Assembly: GCA_021741245.1 (NCBI GenBank)
Contig: JAIOYF010000001.1
Span: 372,001 to 436,000 of the forward strand
Source: Paracoccaceae bacterium
GTDB lineage: Bacteria > Pseudomonadota > Alphaproteobacteria > Rhodobacterales > Rhodobacteraceae
Direction of reading: 5' to 3'
DNA: 64,000 bases
Position numbers and translations under genes: made by a program. The notes beneath the pieces are model-generated. The model saw only the letters and a program-made list of their open reading frames with translations, searched no databases and had not been told where the DNA came from. The number at the start of each line of letters is the position of its first letter. Position 1 is the first letter of the stretch. Positions 1-8,771 of this stretch are shown here, in pieces.

Positions 1-390
1 CCGGCGCAGGTGCACGATTGGTATCTGTCGGTCTATATTGACGCCCTTGAATGGGTGGAGGCGCCAAATACCATTGGCATGAGCCAATTTGCCGATGGCG
101 GTGTGGTGGGGTCAAAACCCTATGCGGCCTCTGGCGCCTATATCGACAGGATGTCGGATTATTGCGGGGACTGCCGCTACCGTGTGAAAGAAAAGACGGG
201 CCCGCAGGCCTGCCCCTTCAACTTGCTGTATTGGGATTTTCTGATCCGCCACAGGGATCGGTTTGAAGGCAATCCGCGCATGGCGCAGATGTATCGCACC
301 TGGGACAAGATGGATGCAGACAGGCGGGCCACAACCTTGACCGAGGCTGCGGGATTTCTTGCGCGTCTAGACCAAGGTGAAAGGGTCTGA
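1..390 (+). CDS. Cryptochrome/photolyase-related protein, C-terminal fragment
   Basis: The reading frame is open from base 1, so this is the last 129 residues of a longer flavoprotein that begins outside the window. The fragment contains the stretch around HDWYL and EWVE, then a CGDC motif followed 13 residues later by the Cys of ACPFN. This spacing matches the C-terminal [4Fe-4S] ligands of the bacterial FeS-BCP group (Agrobacterium PhrB, Rhodobacter CryB), whose fourth Cys lies further upstream and is not visible here. Members bind FAD and repair (6-4) photoproducts or act as blue-light regulators. The sequence alone does not say which role applies. It converges on the MORN gene. Confidence 0.85.
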   Translation, partial: PAQVHDWYLSVYIDALEWVEAPNTIGMSQFADGGVVGSKPYAASGAYIDRMSDYCGDCRYRVKEKTGPQACPFNLLYWDFLIRHRDRFEGNPRMAQMYRTWDKMDADRRATTLTEAAGFLARLDQGERV

Positions 391-410
391 ACACGCCCCG
401 CGCCGGTAGA

Positions 411-446
411 GCCGCCTTGGGGGGCATTGAGCCCCCGCGCGGCGGC
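411..446. terminator. Hairpin between convergent genes
   Basis: A GC-rich two-part stem sits between the photolyase and the convergent MORN gene. The outer arms GCCGCC (411-416) and GGCGGC (441-446) enclose an inner stem GGGGGC/GCCCCC (420-425/431-436). There is no run of T on either strand, so a role as a bidirectional terminator is only plausible. Confidence 0.35.
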
Positions 447-492
447 GTTGCCACGGATCAACCTCGTGCCTTTTGGCACATGACGGTTCGGA

Positions 493-1959
493 TCAGTTCT
501 GCGGATCGCTTGGCGGGGCCGCATCGGAGGGTGCCGCACCGCTGCTGTCGCTTTTGGGTGCGGGGGCGGTCAGGATGCCTGCCTGCCAAATGCCTTCGGC
601 AATCTGCCCGCTGGCATAGGTCAGCTTGCCCATGCCCTCTCGACGCCCCTTGACGAAACTGCCCTCATAGCTGTCGCCGCTGGGATAGGTGGCCATACCG
701 GTGCCGTTGATCTCGCCCGCCGTCCACTCACCGTTATAGCGAAAGCCGTCGGGCATGGTGATCTCGCCCATGCCTTCGCGAATGCCGTTGACGAAATCGC
801 CCGTGTAGACGGTGCCATCGGCATAGGTGGCTGTGCCTTTGCCCTGCCGCTGACCGTCGATCCAATCGCCCTCATAACGATAGCCATCGGGCAGGGATAG
901 ACTGCCCTTGCCGCGAGGTTTTGCCTCCACGAAGGTTCCGGTGTAAACGGCCCCGCCCACATAGGTCGCGGTCCCCTCGCCATTGATCACGCCCGCGACC
1001 CAAGTGCCTTCATAGGTTGCGCCATCGGCATAGGTGATCTTGCCCGTGCCTGCGGGCTGATCATCCGAGACCTCGCCCTCATAGACAGACCCATCTGGAA
1101 AGGTGATCCGACCCGTGCCTTGCAGGCGCCCAGCGACCCAGTCGCCATCAAAAATCGCGCCATCCGTGCCGGTGAAGACGCCCTTGCCACTGCGCCGATC
1201 GCCCTCGAACCCGCCTTCGTAGACATGACCTATCGCATAGGTCAGCCGCCCTTGGCCCTGCTTTTGGCCATCCACGAAGGCACCCTCATACACATCGCCA
1301 TTGGGTTGCGTCAGCCGCCCCGTGCCGTTGATCTGGCCGCCCACCCATTGCCCGACATAGGTCAGGCCATCTGGCAGGGTCAGCGTGCCTTCGCCCGCGC
1401 GCATGCCCGCTTGCAGCATTCCGTCATAGACGGTGCCATCGGCATAGGTGATCTTTCCCTTGCCTTCCTTTACGCCGTCTACCCACGCCCCCTCATAGCG
1501 AAAGCCACCAGCCCCTTCCAACACGCCCTGACCATGGTGTTTTCCATCCACAAAAGCGCCCGTGTAGACCGACCCGTCAGGATAGCGCGCCACGCCTTGA
1601 CCGGTCATCTTGCCCTCGGTCCAATCCCCCTCATAGCTGCCGCCATTGGAATAGGTGATCTTTCCGGTGCCCTCGGGCTTGCCCGCCGCAAACTGCCCCT
1701 CATAGACAGAGCCGTTGGGATAGCGCGAAATGCCTGTGCCGCGAATTTCCCCCGCGACCCAGTCACCGCTATAGGAATAGCCGTTTGGCAAGGTATAGGT
1801 GCCCGTCCCATCCTGACGACCATCCTTGAAGGTGCCCTCGTAGAACGAGCCATCGTCATATTGCTTTGTGATGACCTCGCCATCCTGCGCCCAAACCGAT
1901 CCCGGCAGGCATAGGCCTGCCATCATCGCCCCGGCCAGAAGTCTTGTGCGCTGTCGCAT
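493..1959 (-). CDS. Secreted MORN-repeat protein
   Basis: The 488-residue product starts with a signal peptide (MRQRTRLLAGAMMAG, cleavage near VWAQ-DGE). About 18-19 tandem MORN repeats of 23 residues follow, each with a YEG/YTG/YSG core and a G-x-G step, almost to the end. A short Pro/Ser/Ala-rich tail closes the protein. ATG at 1959 is preferred because GGGG lies six bases upstream; an in-frame ATG at 1965 and GTG at 1989 also exist. MORN repeats form an elongated beta-meander that scaffolds membranes or proteins. Bacterial secreted examples are mostly uncharacterised, so the cellular role is unknown. It is divergent from nadE. Confidence 0.85.
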   Translation of the reverse strand: MRQRTRLLAGAMMAGLCLPGSVWAQDGEVITKQYDDGSFYEGTFKDGRQDGTGTYTLPNGYSYSGDWVAGEIRGTGISRYPNGSVYEGQFAAGKPEGTGKITYSNGGSYEGDWTEGKMTGQGVARYPDGSVYTGAFVDGKHHGQGVLEGAGGFRYEGAWVDGVKEGKGKITYADGTVYDGMLQAGMRAGEGTLTLPDGLTYVGQWVGGQINGTGRLTQPNGDVYEGAFVDGQKQGQGRLTYAIGHVYEGGFEGDRRSGKGVFTGTDGAIFDGDWVAGRLQGTGRITFPDGSVYEGEVSDDQPAGTGKITYADGATYEGTWVAGVINGEGTATYVGGAVYTGTFVEAKPRGKGSLSLPDGYRYEGDWIDGQRQGKGTATYADGTVYTGDFVNGIREGMGEITMPDGFRYNGEWTAGEINGTGMATYPSGDSYEGSFVKGRREGMGKLTYASGQIAEGIWQAGILTAPAPKSDSSGAAPSDAAPPSDPQN

Positions 1960-2135
1960 TGTCATCCCCACAGTTTGTCCATTGGCCACGATCCGCTGAT
2001 CGTGTCCGCATCTTGGTCAAAGCCTAGCCGCAGGCTTCGCGCCTGACAAGCTTTGCAACCAAGGACCGATGCAGCGTCTTTCCCTTGCGCGACAACCTGC
2101 TAGAACGAGGGCGACCGAAAAAAGAAGGTGCCGTC

Positions 2136-3794
2136 ATGGCTGAGACTTTTCGCCTTTCGCTTGCCCAGTTGAACCCTTCGGTGGGGGCTTTGGCCGCAAA
2201 TGCCGCAAAGGCGCGCCGCGCATGGGAAGAGGCCAAGGCGGCGGGCAGCGATATGGTGGCGCTGACCGAGATGTTCATCACAGGCTATCAAACGCAGGAT
2301 CTGATCCTGAAGCCCGCGTTTCACACCGCGGCGATTGCGGCGATTGAGGCGCTGGCCAAGGAGTGCACACCGGGGCCCGCACTGGGAATCGGGGGGCCGG
2401 CACTGGTCGATGGCAGGCTCTACAATGCTTACTACATCTGTCAGGGCGGGCGGATTACCGCGACAGTGCTGAAATATCACCTGCCCAACGAGGCGGTTTT
2501 TGACGAAAAGCGCATCTTCACCTCGGCGGATGTTCATGGCCCCTATATGGTCGGTCCGCTGCGCATCGGCACCCCGATCTGCGAGGATGCCTGGCACCCG
2601 GACGTGGCCGAAACCCTGATGGAAACCGGGGCCGAGATTTTGTTGGTGCCCAATGGCTCCCCCTATCATCGGGGCAAGCCCAATCTGCGGCTTAATCTGA
2701 TGGTGGCCCGCGTGATCGAGACGGGGCTGCCGCTGGTCTATCTGAACATGGTGGGCGGGCAGGACGATCAGGTGTTTGACGGCTCCAGCATGGTGCTGAA
2801 CCCCGGTGGACAACTGGCCGTACAGATGCCGCAGTTTGAGGAAAACATCACTCATGTCACCTTTCGGCGCGGGGCCGAGGGCTGGGTGGCCGATCAGGGC
2901 GAGATTGCACATATCCCCCCGATTGGTGAGGCGGACTATCGGGCCTGTGTCTTGTCGCTTGCCGATTACATGGCGAAATGCGGGTTCAAAAAGGCCGTAC
3001 TTGGCCTTTCGGGCGGGATCGATTCTGCGATCGTTGCGGCCATCGCCGCCGATGCCATCGGGCCTGAAAACGTGCGCTGCGTGATGCTGCCGAGCGAATT
3101 CACCAGCGCCCATTCACTGGAAGATGCCGCCGCCTGTGCGCACGCGCTTGGCTGTCGTCTGGATACCTTGCCGATCACTGCCGCGCAAAATGCTGTGGCC
3201 GAGACTTTGGCCCCACTGTTTGAGGGGCTGGCCGAGGATACGACCGAGGAAAACATCCAGTCCCGCCTGCGTGGCGTTTTGCTGATGGCGCTGTCGAACA
3301 AATTTGGCGAAATGCTGCTGACCACGGGAAACAAGTCAGAAATGGCCGTCGGCTATTGCACCATCTATGGCGACATGAATGGCGGCTATAACCCGGTCAA
3401 GGATATGTACAAGACGCGCATGTTCCTAACCGCCACATGGCGAAATGAGCATCACCGCGATTGGATGAAGGGCCCTACGGGTGAGGTCATCCCGCAGCGG
3501 ATCATCACCAAACCACCCTCTGCCGAATTGCGTGCCAACCAGACCGACCAAGACAGCCTGCCCCCTTATGAGGTGCTGGATGCCATTTTGGAAGGTTTGG
3601 TCGAGCGCGACCTTTCGGTGGCTGAACTGGTGGCCGAGGGCTTTGATCGGGCCACGGTCAAGCGGGTGGAGCATCTGTTGTATTTGGCCGAATACAAACG
3701 CTTTCAATCCGCCCCCGGCACAAGGCTGACGCAAAAGGCGTTTTGGCTTGATCGCCGCTATCCCATCGCCAATCGGTTTCGCGACGATAGCTAA
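2136..3794 (+). CDS. nadE: NAD+ synthase, glutamine-hydrolysing
   Basis: NadE amidates deamido-NAD+ with ATP and glutamine in the last step of NAD+ synthesis in the cytosol. The 552 residues show the two expected domains. The N-terminal nitrilase-type glutaminase has a Glu45-Lys113-Cys149 triad (TEMF, VLKYH, ICED). The C-terminal N-type ATP pyrophosphatase carries the PP-loop SGGIDSA at about 292-298. ATG at 2136 follows AAGAAGG by seven bases; an upstream in-frame start at 2085 lacks such a site. It is a single gene with its own 5' region shared with the divergent MORN gene. Confidence 0.95.
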   Translation: MAETFRLSLAQLNPSVGALAANAAKARRAWEEAKAAGSDMVALTEMFITGYQTQDLILKPAFHTAAIAAIEALAKECTPGPALGIGGPALVDGRLYNAYYICQGGRITATVLKYHLPNEAVFDEKRIFTSADVHGPYMVGPLRIGTPICEDAWHPDVAETLMETGAEILLVPNGSPYHRGKPNLRLNLMVARVIETGLPLVYLNMVGGQDDQVFDGSSMVLNPGGQLAVQMPQFEENITHVTFRRGAEGWVADQGEIAHIPPIGEADYRACVLSLADYMAKCGFKKAVLGLSGGIDSAIVAAIAADAIGPENVRCVMLPSEFTSAHSLEDAAACAHALGCRLDTLPITAAQNAVAETLAPLFEGLAEDTTEENIQSRLRGVLLMALSNKFGEMLLTTGNKSEMAVGYCTIYGDMNGGYNPVKDMYKTRMFLTATWRNEHHRDWMKGPTGEVIPQRIITKPPSAELRANQTDQDSLPPYEVLDAILEGLVERDLSVAELVAEGFDRATVKRVEHLLYLAEYKRFQSAPGTRLTQKAFWLDRRYPIANRFRDDS

Positions 3795-4121
3795 GTCTTT
3801 GTTAGGTCTGTGCTGATCTGACATAACTTGGGCTTGTTGAACGAAGGTCAAAAAGCTGTCTGCCAAGATTTCCGTCATGTTGCACGGGTGGCGGAAAATA
3901 TCGGCTATGGATGCGCCAAGTCTGGTTCCCAACGGGCTGCCAATGGTCTTTTGGCAGGGCAGGGCTGTATGTCACTGATCTGCCGGGCGCGTAAGTTCTG
4001 AAGAAAAAGCCTGGCCATAAGAATTTTTTTCGCCCGCCTGCATCCAAATGGCAGCGTCGCGGAGTCTTAGGGGTATTCGGGCTGCAGATCGGCTGTGGCT
4101 CTTAACTCCGAGGACATGAAT
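3795..4121. other. Intergenic region upstream of the DUF4394 gene
   Basis: This stretch of about 330 bases has no convincing gene on either strand; the open frames in it have poor starts and no family resemblance. It should carry the promoter of the DUF4394 gene. A 12-base element at 4043-4054 (TCCAAATGGCAG) resembles one at 5035-5046 ahead of the ECF sigma gene and may be part of a sigma-dependent promoter. Confidence 0.5.
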
Positions 4122-4925
4122 ATGACCAAGCTGACCTTTACCGTCGCCGCAACCGCACTTCTGGCAAGCACCACCTTGGCAGCCGCCGATGGCCATTCCG
4201 GCCTGATGGCCATTGCTTTGTCGGGTGACAAGATGATTCATCAGATTGACGTAAAGACCGCGATGGTGAGTGCGTCGATGGAGGTTGCAGGTGTTGGCAA
4301 ACTTCTGGGGATTGATCTGCGGCCAGCCACAGGGCAGTTGATTGGGGTGACCGACACGTTCGAGATTGTGGAGATTGACCCGCAGACCGGAATGGCGACG
4401 GTGATCTCCAAAATGGACAAGGAACTTCCCCTTACGGATGGCGGATCTGTGATTGTGGATTTCAACCCGCAGGCCAATAAACTGCGCTTCATGTCCGGGA
4501 CAACCAACCACCGGGTGGATATCGAAAGCGGTGCCGTTACAGTGGATGGCAGCCTCGCCTATGAAACGACAGATATGCACGCAGGCGAGGTCCCTGCAAT
4601 TGTCGCCGCAGCCTACATCAACTCCTATGGCAAGCCGGAGTCGACCGCGATGTTTGACATTGATGCCACCATAGGGGCCTTGATCAAGCAAACCTCGCCC
4701 AATGATGGAACACTTGCCGCCGTGGGCAAACTCGGCATCGATGGCTCAGACGGCTACGCCTTTGACATTGCAACCGATGCAGAGGGCGTGAACACGGCGT
4801 GGCTTGTTTCGGGTGGCATGCTTCACACGGTTTCGTTGGAAACTGGCAAAGTGGATATGAGCTGGGAGTTGATGGGCACCAATGGTGCGGCCTTGCGTGA
4901 CATCACATTCATGACGGCGATGTAA
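4122..4925 (+). CDS. DUF4394 domain protein, exported
   Basis: The product has 267 residues with a signal peptide (MTKLTFTVAATALLAST, cleavage near LAAADG). The mature part fits DUF4394, a beta-propeller-like domain recognised by the GIDLRPATGQL repeat near the start and by regular four-strand units of about 40 residues. Its function is unknown. ATG at 4122 is chosen because AGGA lies at the right distance; ATG at 4116 is too close to it. It lies directly upstream of an ECF sigma/anti-sigma pair, a setting in which the secreted protein is often a regulon member. A hairpin follows the stop codon. Confidence 0.8.
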   Translation: MTKLTFTVAATALLASTTLAAADGHSGLMAIALSGDKMIHQIDVKTAMVSASMEVAGVGKLLGIDLRPATGQLIGVTDTFEIVEIDPQTGMATVISKMDKELPLTDGGSVIVDFNPQANKLRFMSGTTNHRVDIESGAVTVDGSLAYETTDMHAGEVPAIVAAAYINSYGKPESTAMFDIDATIGALIKQTSPNDGTLAAVGKLGIDGSDGYAFDIATDAEGVNTAWLVSGGMLHTVSLETGKVDMSWELMGTNGAALRDITFMTAM

Positions 4926-4939
4926 GGCCAAAAAACGGT

Positions 4940-4968
4940 GGTCGGGGCAGGTTTACCTTGCTCCGACC
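4940..4968 (+). terminator. Hairpin after the DUF4394 gene
   Basis: A 12-base-pair stem with two G-T wobbles (GGTCGG...CCGACC outer arms, loop TTTAC) begins 15 bases after the stop. No T-run follows, so it may be a Rho-assisted terminator or an mRNA-stabilising hairpin. Confidence 0.4.
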
Positions 4969-5140
4969 TGCCAAGCGGGTTCCCGTGCCGGGGGCTACAA
5001 TGGCATGTGCAAACGCGACACAACTGAGTCAGACTTCCAATGACAGTTTGACGTGTCGGACCACGCTCTTTAACTCTGCTTCGGGGCCATCAGACAAGGT
5101 GGACGAAAAGCGAACGAGGGCATCGTGCAAAGAACGACCC

Positions 5141-5671
5141 ATGACTGACCTTGCGGCATTGATCCAATCTTGCGCGGCCGGAGATCGGTCTGCCCTGAAA
5201 CAGATCATGGAGGCCGAGGGTGGCCGAATGCTTGGCGTTGCGCGACGCATGCTGCGCCGCGCAGATTTGGCCGAGGATGCGGTGCAGGATTGCTTTGTTC
5301 TCTTATGGCGAAAGTGCTCTCAGTTCGATGCACGCCAAGGCCAAGCAAAGGCTTGGATTTACACAATTCTGCGAAACAGATGTCTGACACTTTTGCGCAA
5401 TGGGGATCGCGAGATCGCGCTGGACGAGGATAAGGCCGAGAAAGCTTCGGATGAGGCAATACTTGAAGTTGCTTACAATCGGCTGGAGCGTACGAATGAT
5501 CTGCGCATCTGCCTTGAAACGTTGGACCCGAACAAGCGCATGGCCATCCTGTCATCCTATATTCTTGGCTATAGCCATGGCGAAATCGCCGGGCGGATGG
5601 GGGCGCCCCTTGGTTCGGTCAAAGCATGGGTCCGGCGCGGTCTGCTGATGCTGAGGGAGTGCCTGGCATGA
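5141..5671 (+). CDS. ECF-type RNA polymerase sigma factor
   Basis: The 176-residue protein has the two-domain sigma-70 ECF layout. Region 2 covers about residues 10-75 (AEDAVQDCFVLLWRKCSQFD is its core-binding and -10 recognition helix area). Region 4 lies near the C-terminus, with a helix-turn-helix around the SYILGYSHGEIAGRMG segment. ATG at 5141 begins the family-typical MTDLAALI; upstream codons in frame look non-coding. The stop overlaps the start of the anti-sigma gene (ATGA), so the two are translationally coupled. It probably directs polymerase to its own promoter and that of the DUF4394 gene; the inducing signal is not evident. Confidence 0.9.
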   Translation: MTDLAALIQSCAAGDRSALKQIMEAEGGRMLGVARRMLRRADLAEDAVQDCFVLLWRKCSQFDARQGQAKAWIYTILRNRCLTLLRNGDREIALDEDKAEKASDEAILEVAYNRLERTNDLRICLETLDPNKRMAILSSYILGYSHGEIAGRMGAPLGSVKAWVRRGLLMLRECLA

Positions 5672-6384
5672 CAGACCGCAGCCTTCACGAGCGGATTGAC
5701 GAAGTGGTCGTGGGACTGGCCAGTGAGGCAGAAGTGGCTGAGATAGAAGCCCTTTGTGCCGCCGATCCAGATGTGGCTTCACAATTGGAGAGGGCGCGCC
5801 GCCGCTATGTTGCGCTGGATTACACTGCCGACAATCTGCCCCTCCCCTCCGATCTTTGGACAAGGATTGAGGCATCTCTTGACTCCGAGCAAGAGCGTCA
5901 GGTCGAGGCAGACACTTCGGCAGAAATCATCCCCCTTACCCCGCGCAATACGCAAGGTCGGTGGCGGGCGGCTGCTTTTGGCAGCGCGATTGCAGCGGCA
6001 GTGCTGGCCGTAGCTCTTGGATTTTCGCTTGCGATGGCACCAGAGCCGACGGTTATCGCGGTGTTGCTCGATAGCAAAGGGCAGCCAATTGCCGTTGTTG
6101 AAGGGGCCGAAAACAACCAGACTTTGATCACTTTGCTGGAAAATACCCGCGTCCCAGCGAACAGCGTCATGCAAGTCTGGACAAAACCTGATGAAAACGG
6201 CCCGCCAGTGTCGCTTGGCCTTTTGGCGGCGGCACGGTCGCGCACCCTTACGGCCACAGGTTTGCCGCCCCCGCGCGCAGAGCAGCTTTACGAGATCACG
6301 TTTGAACCGACTGGCGGCTCTCCGACCAACCTTCCAACGGGACCAATTTTGGGAAAAGGCTTCGCAAAAGAGCCTGTGTATTGA
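5668..6384 (+). CDS. RskA-type anti-sigma factor
   Basis: The 238-residue protein has a short cytosolic N-terminal part (residues 1-100) that would bind the sigma factor. One membrane helix follows (about 110-130, AAAFGSAIAAAVLAVALGFS region). The extracytoplasmic domain of about 110 residues matches the anti-sigma-K factor RskA C-terminal family, including PPVSLGLL and a final GPILGKGFA. It holds the ECF sigma factor inactive at the membrane until a periplasmic signal arrives. The start overlaps the sigma stop by four bases. I see no zinc-binding HxxxCxxC motif, so it is not a ZAS-type (ChrR-like) anti-sigma. Confidence 0.85.
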   Translation: MTDRSLHERIDEVVVGLASEAEVAEIEALCAADPDVASQLERARRRYVALDYTADNLPLPSDLWTRIEASLDSEQERQVEADTSAEIIPLTPRNTQGRWRAAAFGSAIAAAVLAVALGFSLAMAPEPTVIAVLLDSKGQPIAVVEGAENNQTLITLLENTRVPANSVMQVWTKPDENGPPVSLGLLAAARSRTLTATGLPPPRAEQLYEITFEPTGGSPTNLPTGPILGKGFAKEPVY

Positions 6385-6390
6385 GCGGCA

Positions 6391-6424
6391 GGGGGCGTCA
6401 AAATCACTCTGTCAGCGCGCCCCC
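6391..6424. terminator. Hairpin between convergent anti-sigma and esterase genes
   Basis: GGGGGCG (6391-6397) can pair with CGCCCCC (6418-6424) across a 20-base loop. It lies between two convergent stop codons. No T-run is visible. Confidence 0.3.
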
Positions 6425-6465
6425 AGCGTTCACACGGGACAACTTTCATGTCGCAAGCGGACTGG

Positions 6466-7356
6466 TCATTCCGCAAGGGCAAGCGCCCTTTTCAGCCATG
6501 CCATCGCAGTTTCATCAGGCAATGCGGATAAAAACCCGTGGGATTGTCCGTCGGCGACAATGAGCTTTGTCCCCGGAAGGGTTGCCAAAGCATAGGACGA
6601 GTCCAAAATCGGGTCGTCCCCCGCGCCCATGATGGTGGTCAGGCGCGGCATCGCGAAACCGGGGGCCAATGGATCATAAAGCGCCGAGCCCGCGATGATG
6701 TCCCTTGGGTCAAGCCTGCGCTTGTAGGAAGCGAGGGATTTTGGGCCCAGACCAATGGCCACATCCGCATCGGATGTGGCGCGATCGGGACGTGAAAGCC
6801 CACCGGGATTGAACAAAACCGCGTCCTCTATGGCGTCGCGATCCTGTGTGGACAGCCCGGCACAGGCCCAAAGCGCAACCATCGCCCCCGCGCTGTCGCC
6901 CATCAGTCTAAGGCGCGGGTGCAGCGCAAGCTGACGTTTCACGGCCGCAACAGCATCGTCGGCCTGCGCGGGCATCTGGTGTTCCGGTGCCAGACGGTAG
7001 CGAACCGAGATCACCTGAGCATGGGTCAGATGGGCGATCCATGCCGCCACAACCCGGTGCGTTTCGGGTGATCCGACGATGAAGCCGCCGCCATGAAAAT
7101 AGACAATGGGCAGCCCCGAAATCCCCTCTGGCGTGAAGACAAGGCCCCCCGGACACCCACCCATGGGTTCAAGCACAGAGATCCCAACATCCTGTGGCAG
7201 GGTCGGGTTGATGACTTCGGGGCAGGCGTTTCGCCAACGCCGCAGGTCCTCAGGCGCGCCATTGATCCAATCGGGTGCGGCAAGTTCGGGCATATCAGAT
7301 GTCCATTCGGGTGAGGGTTGTTGTTGCGCGCGCCGTCGGAGCGGCATGGAATGCAT
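6466..7356 (-). CDS. Alpha/beta hydrolase, HSL-type esterase
   Basis: The protein belongs to the hormone-sensitive-lipase-like esterases. It shows the oxyanion-hole motif HGGGF and the nucleophile elbow GDSAG. The catalytic Asp is probably in DDPILDSS and the His in DGQSHGF near the end. This family hydrolyses short-chain carboxylic esters; the substrate is unknown. The start is uncertain: ATG at 7356 gives 296 residues and ATG at 7347 is close by. An in-frame ATG at 7455 would add an Ala/His-rich leader that has no ribosome-binding site. It stands alone on the minus strand, about 340 bases downstream of the PfkB-type kinase gene. Confidence 0.8.
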   Translation of the reverse strand: MHSMPLRRRAQQQPSPEWTSDMPELAAPDWINGAPEDLRRWRNACPEVINPTLPQDVGISVLEPMGGCPGGLVFTPEGISGLPIVYFHGGGFIVGSPETHRVVAAWIAHLTHAQVISVRYRLAPEHQMPAQADDAVAAVKRQLALHPRLRLMGDSAGAMVALWACAGLSTQDRDAIEDAVLFNPGGLSRPDRATSDADVAIGLGPKSLASYKRRLDPRDIIAGSALYDPLAPGFAMPRLTTIMGAGDDPILDSSYALATLPGTKLIVADGQSHGFLSALPDETAMAWLKRALALAE

Positions 7357-7697
7357 GCCCAAGTCGAAGGTGTTGGCGGTTGTCTGTATATGCAAGGGCA
7401 GGTGATGCTTTCGGAACAGCCTTGCATGGGGCGCCAAAGCTGCCGCTGCCGTCATCGGCAGCCATGCGCAGCGTTGAGAATAGCGCCGCGATCTGTTCCC
7501 GCAAAAGGGGTCTTATCCTCATTCTCGTCTGCCGCCCGAGTTTGTCAGCGTCTTTACGCGTAAATCCACTGTCACACCGAAAGCTGGGTCTTGTCGATAT
7601 CCCCTTCGGTAGTCTGCCTGACCGAAATGCCGGCCAGATTGCGCCGTTGAAAGTGTGGCCAAAGCATAACGCCCGTTTTTCTAAGCCTTTATGGGGA
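7357..7697. other. Intergenic region between esterase and PfkB-type kinase genes
   Basis: This gap of about 340 bases would be shortened if the esterase started at 7455. It should contain the esterase promoter and the 3' end of the kinase transcript. I see no reliable gene in it. A six-base inverted pair TTCGGT/ACCGAA around 7600-7630 has no T-run, so no terminator is called. Confidence 0.4.
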
Positions 7698-8642
7698 TCA
7701 CAGTTCGATGGCTGTGGCCTGCTCAATCAGACGTTCCACATCCTCCGCGCGGCACAGTTGGGTGGCGTCGGTCATCACGGCCGCTGCGGCGGCGGCGGCG
7801 GCCTTTGTCATCGCTGCAGACGCGTCTTCCCCGCGTGCAAGCGCCAGAACAAGCGCCGCTACAAAGCTGTCGCCCGCCCCGACGGTGGATTTTACCTTTA
7901 CCTTCGGTGCGGGTGCAAACAGGCGCAGCCCAACCTCGGCCATCACGTTGCCGTCTGCACCGCGTGCCACGATCACCCGTTTTGCCACACCCCGCGCCAC
8001 CAGATCGCTGGCGAAATCTGCGGTATCGATCCGGCTTTCCAGCTTGCGCCCTGCCAGTTCTTCGCCCTCTTCCCCATCCATCCGCAGCACTTCAAGATCC
8101 GGAATGGGGGAGTTGACGGCCGCAAGCAGCGCCGGGCCCGAGGTGTCAAGCACCACGCGACTGCCCACCATATTCGCGGCAAGCTGGGCGGGGAAATCGG
8201 CAGGCACGCCCGGTGGCTGGCTGCCGGAAATCACGCTGAAACCGCCGGGCCGGACGGTGGCTGCCAAAAGGGTGAACACCCGCGCCCGCTCTGCCTCGCC
8301 CCATTGGGGTCCGGGCAGCATGAAGCGATATTGTTTGCCACTGGATTGTTCTGTCACGGTCAGGCTTTGGCGAGTCTCACCGGGGGCAAGGATCGACATG
8401 AAGGTGATCCCTTCTGCCCGGATCAACCCTGCCAGACGGTCCCCGGTCAGCCCACCCAAGGCGACAAGGGCCACACTTTCGCCGCCCAGTGCCTTTATCG
8501 CCCGACTGACGTTCAGACCGCCACCGCCCGGGTCAAGATGGGGTTCCGAGCAGCGCAGTTTCTGACCCGCGATGATTTCGGGCACGTCAGAGGCCATATC
8601 AAGGGCGGGGTTCAGGGTCAGGGTCAGGATGGGGGCTTGCAT
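7698..8642 (-). CDS. pfkB: PfkB-family sugar kinase (phosphofructokinase type)
   Basis: This 314-residue ribokinase-fold enzyme phosphorylates a sugar phosphate with ATP in the cytosol. The N-terminal segment LTLNPALD followed by KLRC and the glycine-rich PGGGGLNVSRA (about 38-48) is more like E. coli Pfk-2 (fructose-6-phosphate) than FruK. The GAGDSF anion hole with catalytic Asp258 is intact. ATG at 8642 is preceded by AAAGGA; an upstream in-frame start adds 20 residues that do not fit the family. The substrate assignment (fructose 6-phosphate versus fructose 1-phosphate or tagatose 6-phosphate) is inferred from these motifs only. Confidence 0.8.
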   Translation of the reverse strand: MQAPILTLTLNPALDMASDVPEIIAGQKLRCSEPHLDPGGGGLNVSRAIKALGGESVALVALGGLTGDRLAGLIRAEGITFMSILAPGETRQSLTVTEQSSGKQYRFMLPGPQWGEAERARVFTLLAATVRPGGFSVISGSQPPGVPADFPAQLAANMVGSRVVLDTSGPALLAAVNSPIPDLEVLRMDGEEGEELAGRKLESRIDTADFASDLVARGVAKRVIVARGADGNVMAEVGLRLFAPAPKVKVKSTVGAGDSFVAALVLALARGEDASAAMTKAAAAAAAAVMTDATQLCRAEDVERLIEQATAIEL

Positions 8643-8718
8643 GGGCGGTCCTTTCGTCGCCGCACATGGTGGCGCAAACATGGACTTTGGGAAAGCACCC
8701 ATTGGCTTTGCCTGAATG

Positions 8719-8747
8719 AAAAGGGCCGCCCCTGAATGGGACGGCCC
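8719..8747 (-). terminator. Rho-independent terminator of the metallo-hydrolase gene
   Basis: On the minus strand, GGGCCGTCCC and GGGGCGGCCC pair over ten bases with one wobble and a five-base loop, followed by TTTT. It starts 25 bases after the stop codon of the gene at 8772-9707. Confidence 0.85.
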
Positions 8748-8771
8748 CTGTGTTGGTGATGTGAAAGACGG

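Noticed and set aside
493-1959. Regular spacing of similar DNA segments that could look like a CRISPR or tandem-repeat array
   Set aside because: The periodicity of about 69 bases is explained by 23-residue MORN repeats in an open reading frame; the DNA copies diverge and there are no spacers.
7275-8735. A 486-codon plus-strand open frame across the PfkB-type kinase gene
   Set aside because: Antisense to a recognised kinase with an intact GAGDSF site; its translation is Cys/His-rich and matches nothing I know.
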